Assembly: GCA_029204225.1 (NCBI GenBank)
Contig: CM055098.1
Coordinates: 48,075,247-48,139,246 of the forward strand
Reading direction: 5' to 3'
Length of the DNA: 64,000 bases
DNA from: Diphasiastrum complanatum
Lineage: Eukaryota > Streptophyta > Lycopodiopsida > Lycopodiales > Lycopodiaceae
A program made the position numbers and the translations under genes. Shown here piece after piece: positions 23,013 to 33,756 of this stretch (positions are counted from its first letter, which is position 1; every line of letters starts with the position of its first letter). The notes beneath the pieces are model-generated. The model was not told where the DNA came from, ran no database searches, and saw only the letters and a program-made list of their open reading frames with translations.

Positions 23013-23560
23013 ATGTGGGCATATGGACACCATTACTGTGTTGAGAGAGTTGACAACAAGCGACGTACATATGATTGTGGTATAATGGCCAACTTTCAAC
23101 AAGAGAGTCGTTCTAGTGCGAGGAACCCTAATGTCATTTCGGGTGACCTCGACTATGTCGGCACATTGCAACATATTTATGAAGTCGATTACGAGAGTAA
23201 CGACAAATACTTTATTTTTGACGTAAAATGGTTTAAGGTCATCTATCGTGGAAGCAACGCCACGATTAGAAATGATAACTCAAAGTTTTTTCAAATTGAC
23301 TCAACAAAATGTATATCGATGGACTCTCATGACACTTTAGTATTGCCACGACATTGCAAACAAGTGAGACTCTAAAATTTCAATGTCATTAATATTCGCA
23401 ATCCAATTATTTATATATCAATCTTATAATACTAACTTAATTTTTTTTTAATCTTTGGCAGATTATATTCCATCCAGATTGAATACACCCAAGATGGTGG
23501 TATGTGATCCAACTTAATGCAAGAAAACGACGCGTGTTTGAAGAAAAAAAATATTGTTGA
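23013..23560 (+). pseudogene. DUF4216-like region of the CACTA transposase
   Basis: The open stretch 23013-23375 contains GTLQHIYEVDYESNDKYFIF and FDVKWFKVIYRGSN, the pattern of the DUF4216 domain found near the end of plant TNP2 proteins. After an AT-rich, intron-like gap (about 23376-23460) the next segment has a Pro-Asp followed by Trp-Trp-Tyr-Val-Ile-Gln, where intact proteins have a WWVVI-type motif. Confidence 0.75.
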
Positions 23561-23870
23561 ATTGGATACACACGACGAACCACCACCCAATTTTGGCGAT
23601 GTTTTGGAAGAACCTAAACCACTCATCCAAACTCGAAATGATGTCGAAATGATGGGAGAAGAAGGTACAAATAAAAATGATGAGATTCCTATGAGGCCCC
23701 CACGTTTGGATGAGATAGAATTAGAAGAAGAGGAGATTGAATATGAGAGTAACTCACATCATGAAAGATACACGATCAAAAATTTACGATTATACCTAGA
23801 CCTAGATTCAGATGAGTGTCAAGACTTGTGTGATGACGAAAATGATGTAAATGATGAGAATGATCTATGA
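23560..23870 (+). pseudogene. Acidic C-terminal tail of the CACTA transposase
   Basis: The frame open from 23517 to 23870 is rich in Glu and Asp (e.g. DEIELEEEEIEYESNS and DECQDLCDDENDVNDENDL) and ends at TGA 23868. Acidic tails follow DUF4216 in many CACTA proteins. No domain of its own is seen. Confidence 0.55.
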
Positions 23871-24400
23871 TTATCTATCATTCTTTTTTTTATATTCATC
23901 GCAATATTTTTTATGTATATTTTATGGATAGAGTTGAATGTGATAATTATAATACCCAAACCTTGCGGTTATGTCCTATTTCAGAATGTCACCACATATT
24001 CCCTCCCTGCGGCGTGTAGGTTTTTCCATGCAAGTTGGAAAGATTAGAACCCCGCCTTTAACGGGAGAAAAGTAAGGGCTACAAATACGATATTGCTTTG
24101 AACAAAATGAAAATTATAAATTACATTTAATTTCTTACTATGTTAGATAACGTATTCTAATAATAAAACAAATTGAAACAACACAAACTCACCGGTAAAC
24201 TCACTTGAAGCTTCACTCGAAGCTTAAGTGCAAACGTACAATTGCTCGCTCTTTAAATGCTTGCTCTTTTTTTTTTGAATATTTTTGTCACATGCACAAG
24301 CAATTAAAAAATAACACTATATTACACAATTGAACCATTATTATAAGCAAATTCAAACATACAATTACCATCAAACACTATCTAGTCATCTACTACTATA
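23871..24400. other. AT-rich spacer, nothing recognised
   Basis: Presumed 3' untranslated and non-coding part of the CACTA element. It contains a CTTCACTCGAAGCTT-type short inverted repeat near 24209 and a T-run at about 24270. No gene. Confidence 0.4.
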
Positions 24401-24433
24401 AATCTTAATCGAAACACACACACACACATACAC

Positions 24434-24435
<2 letters not shown>

Positions 24436-24515
<80 letters not shown>
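24436..24515. repeat. (CT)n microsatellite 1
   Basis: About 40 CT units after a (CA)n run, without interruption. Confidence 0.98.
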
Positions 24516-24518
<3 letters not shown>

Positions 24519-24658
24519 TATTATTCTTAGTCCAAAATAAATATAAATCTAACAATCTATTATTACCATAGACTGTATTTATCTATAATCTTAAATTTTA
24601 AATCAATGCAAAATGTTGAACACACACACACACACACACACACATCTTTTTTTTTTTT

Positions 24659-24662
<4 letters not shown>

Positions 24663-24744
<82 letters not shown>
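24663..24744. repeat. (CT)n followed by (CA)n
   Basis: About 29 CT units change directly into about 12 CA units. A (CA)n and a T-run lie upstream at 24619-24660. Confidence 0.98.
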
Positions 24745-25012
24745 TTATAAATTTAACAATCTATTACTACCCAACACTATCTATATCTATTTGTCTATTA
24801 ACTTGAATTATAGATCAATGCAAATTTCAAAACACATACACATCCTCTCAAACACACATGCACTATCTTAAATAATTCTAACAATCTATTAATAACAATA
24901 TTTATAGTTTTATATCAAACATTATTTATTTATCTATCAGTCTTAAATACCCTAATCTAATGCATAATACAAAACACACACACATAGACACACACACACA
25001 TATGTACACACA

Positions 25013-25142
<130 letters not shown>

Positions 25143-25326
25143 CTTAGTCCTAAATAAATAAAATTCTAACAATCTATTACTACCATAGATTATGTATATA
25201 CTATAATCTTAAATTCTACATCAATGCAAAATGTTAAACATTATCTCAAATAATTTTAACAATCTATTATAAACACTATAAAAAAATTAATCTATTATAA
25301 ACACTATCACAATCTATTATAGAAAA

Positions 25327-25452
<126 letters not shown>

Positions 25453-25542
25453 ATTTTATTTAAAAAAAAAAGACTCCAAAATCTTTCAATATCTTCAACC
25501 ATACATGTACACTTCACCTCTTCTCTCTCTTTCTCTCTCACA

Positions 25543-26190
25543 AATTACAAGAGGGTGATCTACACGGCTAATGATGGTGAGTGTGCAATCAAAGGGATTG
25601 GCACAATTTCTATTTCTCTCTTTACAAATATGAATGTTCATTTGGATGATGTTTTGTTCATTCCATCTATTACCATCAACTGCTAGGTAAGGGCCTCAAT
25701 GTTGAGTTTGATGGAGATGCTTGTATGATTGGCAAGGGAAGTTGTTCAAACTAGATGCTTGTGTTATTGCTAACCAAGTTGGATGTGTTGCAAGAGAGCA
25801 AATACCTATTCAAGAGGTTTGGCATAAAAGGATGGGGAACCTCAACGTCAAGTCATTGGAGGTATTGGCTAGAAAGCAAGTTGTGATAGGTCTTCCAAGT
25901 TCCTTAAAAAGTATCAATCATGTTTGTGATTCTTGTGCTTTGTCAAAGTCACATAGACCACCTTATACTAGATCTACATCTAGATCTACAAAGCCTTTTC
26001 AAATTGTACATTCAGATATTCATGGAATTACTACAATTAGAAATAGTGGAGCTAAGATGTATGTAACTTTCATTGATGATTTTAGTAGATTTTGTTGTAT
26101 CTATCTACTAAAGAGCAAAGATGAAGTGTATGATATACTTTGTATATTTGTAAATATCTACTTTGATTTTGTATCAATCAAGTCAAGTGG
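25543..26190 (+). mobile_element. copia protease, GAG-pre-integrase and integrase start
   Basis: It begins inside protease (VIYTANDGECAIKGIGTIS) and continues, after frame changes, with GKLFKLDACVIANQ, VWHKRMGNLNVKSLEVL and CDSCALSKSH. It then enters integrase with IVHSDIHGI and FIDDFSRFCCIYLL. It stops within the integrase core near 26180, where LTR-like sequence begins. It resembles the copia proteins at 3977 and 47619. It may be the continuation of the Gag start at 17448 on the other side of the CACTA element, but the intervening Gag part is missing. Confidence 0.85.
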
Positions 26191-26633
26191 GAACATGATA
26201 TGGCACATTAATTCAGACTTTCATTTTAGCCGCTCAGAGATAGCATAGAGTACACGGCTTCGATCCGCAACTTATTGTACTCATTTACTTCTGTTTTGTT
26301 TTGAATCAAAACTATCATTTATTGCATTCAGCTTCATCTCAGAATGTAGTATTTTTTGAAATTCTTCATGATTAATTATTTGTCTGATAATTTTTTATGC
26401 TTAATTGTTTGGTTACGTATTCACTATAGTACTGGCGATTCAAAGCTAGCTACTATAAGTTCAAACATAATTTCTATCACTATTGTCTTGTTTGAAATTA
26501 ATAGGCATAGTCATGCATTGGAAAGATGAAGATAGTTTATTCTGCCATGCACGAAAAGTTTTCTAGACACAAGAATTATTTTCATTTGTTTCTTTTCGAG
26601 CTATACCTATCTTCTGCACACCACTTTTCGACA
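26190..26633 (+). repeat. copia 5' LTR (left end approximate)
   Basis: It ends with CGACA at 26633, directly followed by the primer binding site, which fixes the right end. A stretch including AATAGGCATAGTCATGC is shared in form with the LTR-like sequence at about 29100. The left end is placed where integrase coding sequence stops. Confidence 0.7.
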
Positions 26634-26645
26634 TGGTATCAGAGC
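26634..26645 (+). promoter_or_regulatory. Primer binding site, initiator tRNA-Met type
   Basis: TGGTATCAGAGC directly follows the LTR end. This is the usual copia site complementary to the 3' end of plant initiator tRNA-Met. Confidence 0.92.
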
Positions 26646-26778
26646 TAAGTCTCTAATACTTGATATCTTTCTCGATATCAAATTATTTTCAACCTTTCTG
26701 TATCAGAGAATTAATTTCCTATTGTTGGCATTACTGCATCTTAGCATCGTCGGTATAATTGACAGACTGAGTTCCAGA

Positions 26779-27640
26779 TGGATTCTCAAAGTAAAGCCGG
26801 TCAGATAAGCTGAATGGATCCAGTTATTATCTGTGGAAATTTAAGATGAAGACCTTGCTAATCGCATGTTGTTACAGGTATAGAAGTAAAACCTGAAGAT
26901 GATGACTCAAAGTGGAAGTCGAAGGATGGTAAAGCTTTCACGCTTATTATTCTCAATATATCAAATACACAGATTGGACACATAGCTAAAGCTAAAATGT
27001 CAAGAGATGTTTGGGACATCCTGAACTCACAATATGATGTGAGAGATGTAACTACTAAGTTACATCTACGAAGGAAATTCTTCACATTCAAGATGTCTAC
27101 TGGTGATTCTCTTTAGAGCCACATTAACCAGTTTAAGAATCTCTTGCAACAGAGGGCCATTGTCGGATCAGTTATAGACGATCAAGATGCAATTATGACA
27201 TTGCTTTCAAGCTTGTCCTCTACATATGAGAACTGGGTGATGATCATATCGACACACTCAGATTTAACTCTTACTACAATCGAAGAAGTCAAGACACTAT
27301 GTCTACTTCCTCCTCTCAAGCTGTATTTGTCAACAAAGGCTCGAAGCGACAGAAGCGTAAAGGCTCCAAGAAGGCTGCAACAAATCAGAAATGGACTCAA
27401 GGTCAAGAACAATCATCAAATCCACAATCAAAGAAGAAGACGTTTTGTAGATATTGCAAGCACAATAACCATGAGATCAAGAATTGTTGAAGTCTCCAAG
27501 CAAAGAACGCAGCCAAGCAACTTGATCAACAAGCAAACGTAGTTTTCTCATCTCTCCAGGTCGAAGTGGACGAAGACGCATTCATGGTCAAAGATCAAAG
27601 TGCATTTTTAGATGATTCATGACAATCTATGGTCCTTGAT
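26779..27640 (+). pseudogene. copia Gag with zinc knuckle, many frameshifts
   Basis: The start MDSQSKAG (ATG at 26779) matches the start at 29486. The Gag body is scattered over frames. The basic tail is readable at 27299-27490 and ends in an intact knuckle part, CRYCKHNNHEIKNC, at about 27445-27488. The next bases read on to VDEDAFMVKDQSAFLDDS, the linker before protease. Confidence 0.8.
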
Positions 27641-27739
27641 CTCGACTATCCTTCTGGTAAGATCGATCTCCTTGTCTGTCATGGCTGCATCTTTGAAAAG
27701 TAGGCTAGGATTCCTTTTAGATCAAACCATATGTATGCA

Positions 27740-27957
27740 GTAGAAGTTCTATTAGATGTTGTTCATACAGATATATGTGGACCTATGCAAACTCCTTCAT
27801 TGCTAGATGCAAAGTACTTCATTACTTTTATTGACGAATTCTCTAGAAGAATAGTTGTTTATTTCATTAAACAAATATAAGAGGCTTTAATCAAATTCAG
27901 ACAATTCAAAGAGCATGCTGAGAGTCAAACTAGCAAACGAATCATTTTTCTTGAGAG
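27740..27957 (+). pseudogene. copia integrase core fragment
   Basis: LLDVVHTDICGPMQTPSL (first catalytic Asp), then DAKYFITFIDEFSRRIVVYF and FRQFKEHAESQTSKRI. It is nearly the same sentence as in the copia at 42085-42290. It breaks off at about 27957, where gypsy sequence begins in mid-codon context. Confidence 0.85.
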
Positions 27958-28735
27958 TGGGATGGTCGTCCTCTTGAGGAGGCCACTTGGGAGCCTATTG
28001 ATGTGTTTTATCATACACCATTATTGGCAGATCAGGCTCGAGCCCTCATGGCTTTAGTTCTCTCCTCTACTACAGATGTCATTGTAGATGTTCCCTCTGC
28101 TTTATGATTCGGATAGCTATGACTATTCTTTATTGTCGTATTTGCTTAGTACTTGCTTTACACAGTTATGATGCTTTTGGGGTATCTGTTGTGATGACTT
28201 ATGTCCTCTCCATCAGTATTTTTATTAGTTCGTGGTTTTTCAATATTTAGCATGCTTACATTATTGTTTTAGATAGTCATTATGCTTGCTAGCCGGTGGA
28301 GGGCTTTGTTTTTCTGTAGGGGAGAGTTATGGACTTGGCTCATTACATTCGCCGCGTCCATTATTTTATTGTTATTATGCATAAGCAGGCCTAAGGGCCT
28401 TTTTTATTCATATACTGGCCTTGGGCCGTATTTGGTTATATTTCTAGGACTTGGTCACATTGATTTGGAGTGGGGGTCCTCCTATTGGGAGGGCGCACTA
28501 TTTTCCCTCCAAATCTTTTTCTCTCCCTTTTTTGAATCCTCCATTTGATTCAGGGAGAGGGTATAAGTAGGGCAACATTGTATTCCTTTATTCAGTTTAT
28601 GATGATTGCTCCTCTTTTAGCTCCTTGAGCATTCTCTTCATGCTTTCTAGCTTAAGTCCTGCTTTCTAGCATAGCTAGTGAATCTTAGCTTGTAACTACT
28701 TGGTATGGAGATCAATAGAGATCGTGCAAGCAGAA
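27958..28735 (+). mobile_element. gypsy (chromovirus-like) 3' end with LTR, inserted in copia
   Basis: The frame at 27958-28107 reads WDGRPLEEATWEPIDVFYHT and ends in TGA. The pattern GRPxEEATWE is the end of a chromodomain, as found at the C-terminus of chromovirus integrases. A purine run (TAGGGGAGAG, 28318-28327) and a LTR-like part with a TATA box (GGTATAAGTAGGG, about 28560) follow. Copia RT resumes at about 28736. Only the 3' part of the gypsy is present and no target duplication was seen. This may be a recombination product. Confidence 0.65.
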
Positions 28736-28950
28736 GGATCACTATAAGCCAAGAGTCCTATTTAATCAATGTACTACGCAGATATGGCATGGTGGACTGC
28801 AAGCCCATAGACACACGTATGGATCCAGGATCGAAGCTGTCCAAAGACATGTATCCCAAAACTCAAGTAGATTAGCAAGAAATGTGTAGGTATCCTTATC
28901 AGTCTGTCATTGGATCTATAATGTATTCTATGATCTGCACACAACCTGAT
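28736..28950 (+). pseudogene. copia RT C-terminal fragment
   Basis: RITISQESYLINVLRRYGM, then DCKPIDTRMDPGSKLSKD and YPYQSVIGSIMYSMICTQPD, the end of copia RT. A TAG at 28873-28875 lies where related elements have Gln. It stops at the edge of the following LTR-like region. Confidence 0.8.
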
Positions 28951-29390
28951 CTATTTAGTCTTGTCTTTCGCGACTGATTTTCAGTCGAGCTCAGTCTAGC
29001 TCTTCACGAATCATTTGCGATAGATAATTTGTCTAGGTTTTATTAATGTTTGGCTACATAATCAAAACGACCGTGATTTCTATCGCTAACATTTTGTTTG
29101 ATTCTAATAGGCGTAGTCATGCTTAGAGAAAGAGTCATACAGCTCATTCTGCTATACGCAAACACTTTCCGTTTGAGTTAGTTTCTCGTTCGTTTTTTTT
29201 TTGTGTTCGTTTTCTTTTCAAGCTATTTTTTTGTTTCTCACACACAACACACCCTCTTTCTCCAATAGAACGAGCACTTCTCCAAATACACACTCTAATT
29301 TTTATTTATATAAGCAGGGAATTCGAGTCATTTGTCACTTTCTAGGCGAAGCTCTTGAAGCTTCCACAACACAAGACTCTACCAGCCGAT
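28951..29390 (+). repeat. copia LTR-like sequence, boundaries approximate
   Basis: It lies between RT and the next Gag start and shares a block with the LTR at 26190-26633 (AATAGGCGTAGTCATGC). It would be the 5' LTR of the copia whose Gag starts at 29486. No clear TGGTATCAGAGC primer binding site follows, so its right end is unresolved. Confidence 0.5.
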
Positions 29391-29485
29391 AGAGTAATTG
29401 TTTTCTTGTTCTATATTTTCAGTACCAGATTTTCATACTTAAATCACTGATAGTTTCTCCTATCACTTAAGACTAATTCTTCCAC

Positions 29486-30086
29486 ATGGATTCCCAAGGG
29501 AAAGCCAGTCCTATCATGGACAAGCTTGATGGAGCCAATTACCATCTGTGAAAATTTAAGATGAAAACTGTACTAATCGCTAAAGAATTGTATGATGTTG
29601 TTACATTTATAGAAGGAAAACCCGATGCAGACGACACAGCAATCACCAGATGGAAGCTGAAGGATGGAAAGGCTTTCACGCTGATCATTTTCAACATTAT
29701 GGATACCCAGATCGGCCATGTATCCGAGGCTCAGACATCGAAAGAATTCTGGGACATCTTGAGCACACTATACGAAGTGCGAGATATAGCTTCCAAGCCA
29801 CATCTCAGTAAGAAATTCTACTCCCTCAAGATGACGAATGGTGATTCTTTGCAGAATCACATTAATCAATTCAAGAACCTGCTAAGACAAATGGCCGCTG
29901 TTGGATTTGTCATAGACAATCAAGACGTAGTGATGCAATTGCTTACAAGCTTGCCAATCTCTTACGGCAGCTGGGTGATGATCATCATGACTCATCCAGA
30001 ATTGACTCTTTCAAGAGTCATTACTATGTTGTTGCAGGAAGACAAGTGGAAGAACAAAGCCTCAAGTTCTTCAGCTGATTCTCACG
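29486..30086 (+). pseudogene. copia Gag, interrupted by a gypsy insertion
   Basis: ATG at 29486 (MDSQGKASPIMDKLDGANY). A TGA at 29549-29551 replaces the Trp of the normal YHLW motif. Then comes an open frame with MKTVLIAKELYDVV, ITRWKLKDGKAF, FWDILSTLYEVRD, LPISYGSWVMIIM and LTLSRVITMLLQEDKW. It reads in frame up to the CCTTG target duplication at 30087-30091, where the gypsy begins. The same frame resumes at 41257 with the basic tail and zinc knuckle. Confidence 0.92.
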
Positions 30087-30091
30087 CCTTG

Positions 30092-31209
30092 TGTTCACAG
30101 ATTCCTCTGAATTTGTGAACACAGTTTCTCTTTTATCGTTCTTCTTTTTGTTACTTTTGTAGATTACGGTTCTTTATGGTTTGGTCTTCTTATTATAATG
30201 GTTTTCAAGCAGAAGCGTTTCTCAAATTACAATGAGTATCCCCAGCCTGTCAATGGGGAGAGACAGATTTGTTACTCAGTTACATGCATAAACAAGCCAT
30301 GCAACCAGTCCTAGCCGAGTATGGATCAACGTTCTGAATCAGAGAGCAATTCTACAATCTATCTACTAAAATCAAGGAACAAAACAATGACAAGGTTAAA
30401 CTACTCAGCAAGAAACAAGAAAACAAGAAAACTAGATTCCTAGCAACACTCTAGCAGCCCAAGAATCAAGGAACACCCATTTCTTGATGCTTGGAATGCC
30501 CAAGAACAATCAAGAACTGGAATGTAAGAGAATATGCAAGAGCTACACAACAAATCCAGCCTATTTAGTTTACTTGAATGTTGATTTCTACATTAATCCA
30601 CAAACAAGAAATGAAATCTAATCCACAACTAAAAGCAAGAGAGTAAGCAAGAAATCTAATTAATCCACAACACAAAAGGAAATCAAAATATGCTCATAGG
30701 AATTTCACTCAAGAACATTGCCATGAACAAGGAGCTTTACAATCATCAAGAACTCGTGGAGGATCTTCATTATACACTCAAGAGAACCTGACAATACAAT
30801 CAAAGCTCCCTCACAAGAGAGGGGGGCCCTTAAATAAGCAAGAGGGCTACCCATGTGGAGCCCAAGTGGCAATTCCACCAAATTAGAAATTACATGTGGA
30901 AATTGCCCTTCCACTAGAGGTCACCATCAAAAGGTGGCTCACTCTAAATTATTTAAGGGGGGTCTACATTTATTTACAAAGCCTAGAAAATATTACTAGC
31001 TCCTACATGGTCGTTCGTTCTCTGGGATACACCATGTAGGCTCACATAGATAATTCGTTGCCATCCTAGCTAGTAATTTCTTGGTTCTCATGCTCGGCTC
31101 TCAGCTTCTTCTGCTCTCTTCCTTCTGAGACCTCCTCGCTCATGGGGGAGAGATACTCTATGTCTTCAGCTTGGCTTGGCATCTGGGGATTTTCTAGAAT
31201 CTGCTAGCA
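30092..31209 (-). repeat. gypsy 3' LTR (left copy)
   Basis: TGTTCACAGATTCC...CTGCTAGCA on the plus strand. The outer end is fixed by the target duplication, the inner end by similarity to the right copy and by the adjacent polypurine tract. It is nearly collinear with 40154-41256, with short indels (1118 against 1103 bases). The inner terminus is TAGCA instead of TAACA in the right copy. Confidence 0.95.
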
Positions 31210-31224
31210 TTATCCACCCCTAAT
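31210..31224 (-). promoter_or_regulatory. gypsy polypurine tract
   Basis: Minus-strand ATTAGGGGTGGATAA abuts the 3' LTR. It is similar to the tract at 13995-14008. Confidence 0.7.
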
Positions 31225-31429
31225 TTGTTGCAGGACCCACTGCAACACATGTAATGTCATTCCGCTTGGCACTTGGAAAAGAGTGGATCTTCGTTCACTT
31301 CCGTAAAACCAGGTGCTTATTATCCGCAAAACTATTTCTCAAAAATGAAGGTCTCTCAATGGCTGCTACATTCTAGCCCTCTTGAGAACCTGTTACGAGT
31401 CCTGCTCGCCTCGGCATCTTGCCATTTGT

Positions 31430-32243
31430 TTTTGCTCGCTCATCTTTCACCCTAGGGCTTCAAATACTTGAAAGCGGAGCTTACTTCCGAAGTTTAGTGG
31501 CCTCATGTATTCTCTTATATTTTCAATAAAGCCCATCTCCTGCCAGTCTTTCACCATGGTCACATATCGTGATGACATGAAGGCCGCTCTGTAGTATAGC
31601 TGGGCCATCATCTCATGGTCTTCCTCTGACTGGAGGGCTACGTTGGGATTGATCTTGATCGGATTTAAGCACAATCCTAGAAACAATCTTGCTGCATCAG
31701 AAAGGCCATAGATCGGTAGTATTTGGCACTTGTTTTATATTTGTGCTTGAAATCAAGTAACTGCAGCCTCAGGTTATCTGGAAAGATTCTCTCTGAAATT
31801 CCCAGAATCACTGGCCAGTTCACCACCTCGACCTGTGGCTTTTCTGCCGGCCATGGATTTTTCCGTTTGAGTGGTATGTAGAATGGATCTATACGCTTCC
31901 ATGCCGGTGCCTTCAGGTACTCTTGGAGTCGCCTGCTATCCTTTAGGATCTTATTACGCCATTATGGTTGCGGTTGTAATGTCGCAATGATCTCGGCCCG
32001 GGTGGAGTATTGGCTTTGATCTATGTCCTCTTTGCCTCCCCTCATGTTGGGAGGGTATTTCCTTTCAAGCTTCTCGGACTCCTTTGTATCAGCCATCTTG
32101 CTCCTGGGCATGGTAGGAGAAGTCCTCCTACGTGGTTGTGGTGGCCTTGCCAGATAATCATCCAGAGCCTTGGTGTCCGTATCTTTGTCCTTGGCTCGCT
32201 CACTCGTTGATGGCTCAACTATGTTTGTGTCTTGTCTGGGCAA
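31430..32243 (-). pseudogene. Accessory ORF, conserved C-terminal domain (same family as 13274-13998)
   Basis: Minus-strand reading from 32243 starts with MPRQDTNIVEPSTSERAKDK, a low-complexity charged part. It reaches a TAA at 31962-31964 and continues in the same frame with WRNKILKDSRRLQEYLKAPA, WKRIDPFYIPLKRKNPW, VVNWPVILGI and FKHKYKTSAKYYRS. A frame change near 31700 leads to EMMAQLYYRAAFMSSRYVTM. The last two blocks correspond to MERYLEAPTYVRINPYYYP and VAHLYYRAALTSVLHIDMV at 13.4-13.8 kb. Family and function are unknown to me. The position between integrase and polypurine tract is where some retroelements carry env or other extra ORFs. I see no signal peptide or transmembrane helix. 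Confidence 0.65.
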
Positions 32244-32373
32244 GAATCTTCTTGTTTTTGTGGGTCTGCCAGGAAGTCGTCATTACCCCCAATGTCAGGG
32301 TTAGTTTCTGGAAGGTCAGGGATGGGGTTATTTGGAGAGAGAGGTGGGATGAGAGGCTTAAGAGGAGGTGGGT

Positions 32374-32697
32374 TTAAGAAATTATACGCCGCACTGGAGG
32401 AGTGGAGTTGTTGAAGGAACTCGTCCCATCATACTTTGTATGTGTCAGCTGGACCTTTTGATGGGCCCATTGTTCTGCTAGGCGGTGGTGGAGAGAGGGA
32501 AGATAAAAGAATAGGGCAAGTTGGAATGAATGTTTCGAAGAAATTAAAAGTGGAATAAGAGGAGGGGTTAAAAGTGGGAGGGGGAGGGAGAAAAGCTCTG
32601 AAAGCAGCTCCGGTTCTCTGGCTACCTGATCCCGAGTTACCATCTTATAGTCGGGTTTGCCCGTCCTGATTTCCTGTTCCGTCATCTCCTTCATCAT
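32374..32697 (-). pseudogene. Accessory ORF, middle part, frameshifted
   Basis: ATG at 32697 overlaps the stop of the preceding frame by four bases (ATGA). The first 35 codons (EMTEQEIRTGKPDYKMVTRD) look like continuing coding sequence. Later codons are low-complexity Leu/Pro/Ser and probably out of frame. No known domain. Confidence 0.4.
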
Positions 32698-33756
32698 CCC
32701 GTGGTTTCTTCGGATGAGCGCCTGCTTGGGCCTTGCACGTCGTGTTCCACAACTGGTTCACCTTGTCCAAGACTTGCTACAGGGCCTTCGTTGTGTCTTC
32801 TAGCTATTTCTGGGACTCCATGGGGATCTTTTCCTGCTTGGCCACAATATTCTCGAAATTCTTTTTTTTTGGCTTCCCGTTCTTGGATCAACTGCACGTA
32901 CTTTTCCATCTGGATGGCTGAGGCCTGTGGGCCCTAGAATTGTATGTCCTCGGGCTCAACTAGAGGGGCATCAACTGTCATTGCACCCGACGATCTATCT
33001 CGTATTTGGTTGATCTGGACCATCTGGTGCTTTAGTTGTTGATGGACCTCTTCCAAAGTGGTCTTTTGCCCGTCCATCAGGGATCTGATTTTCTCTATCT
33101 CTTTTTCCTTCTTTTTGGCCAGCCTATGTTGTTGCACAATTTCTTGGTCCTGGCACTGGACCTTGTTCTCGAGCATTTGATGCTGGCTTACCAACCAATG
33201 CATATGGTAGCTTGCTTTGGATAGGCCGATCATTGAGGGTTTGGCTTCTTCGGAGAGCTTCTCAGGGTTAGTGAGAGTTGGGCACTGATCAGGAGTGTGG
33301 GATGGTGAAGCTAATCCAAAAATTAGACGTTGTGGAGTGAATGAAGATGGAGGTGGAGAGAGTGGAGGAATGATGTTAGTGGCAATGGTGGTTGTTGTGG
33401 TGGTGGTTATTGGAGGGGTCAGACTTCTTCCTGACTGATCTACCTTCTCTGGTTCATCATCACTTATTTTCATCAAGTATGCAGCATCAAAATATTGTGA
33501 AGTGTCCAAGACGTGGACTTGCTGGGCCTGTGGTTGTTGAGCTTGTGGCTGCTGGGCCGCTTTCGTGTCTTGGAGACTGGAACTCCCCACTCCCCCCCCA
33601 AAAAAAAAAAAAAAATGTTGCGTGTGGTGATGTTGGCGGCATTGGCGTGGTAACCAATGTGGGTGGGGTGGTGACGTTCTCTGGTTGACCAACCACTTGG
33701 GATGTTGTCGTGTCAGGTGCTGCTGTAGACGTAGGTGCTCCATTACCCCCTGTCAA
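32694..33756 (-). pseudogene. Accessory ORF, Pro/Thr/Gln-rich and coiled-coil part
   Basis: Minus-strand reading starts with a Thr/Pro-rich stretch (GNGAPTSTAAPDTTTSQ). It crosses a T16-G8 homopolymer (33592-33615) that changes the frame, then continues with AQQPQAQQPQAQQVHVLD, Thr- and Pro-rich runs, and a long helical region (about 33240-32990) with LENKVQCQDQEIVQQHRLAK and EEVHQQLKHQMVQINQIRD. An in-frame TAG at 32934-32936 is followed in the same frame by MEKYVQLIQEREAKKKEF to 32694. The heptad pattern suggests a coiled coil. A similar layout recurs at 44298-45560. Confidence 0.55.

Larger units (their letters stand above)
26634..28950 (+). mobile_element. copia element with internal gypsy fragment and deletion
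   Basis: From the primer binding site it carries Gag (26779-27640), a short integrase piece (27740-27957), a foreign gypsy 3' end (27958-28735) and then the end of copia RT (28736-28950). Protease, most of integrase and most of RT are missing. After 28950 another copia LTR begins, so no RNase H or polypurine tract remains. Confidence 0.8.

Noticed and set aside
31430-33756. Envelope (env-like) gene of an endogenous retrovirus
   Set aside because: The position fits, but no signal peptide, transmembrane helix, cleavage site or glycoprotein-like Cys pattern was seen. Kept as an unrecognised accessory ORF.
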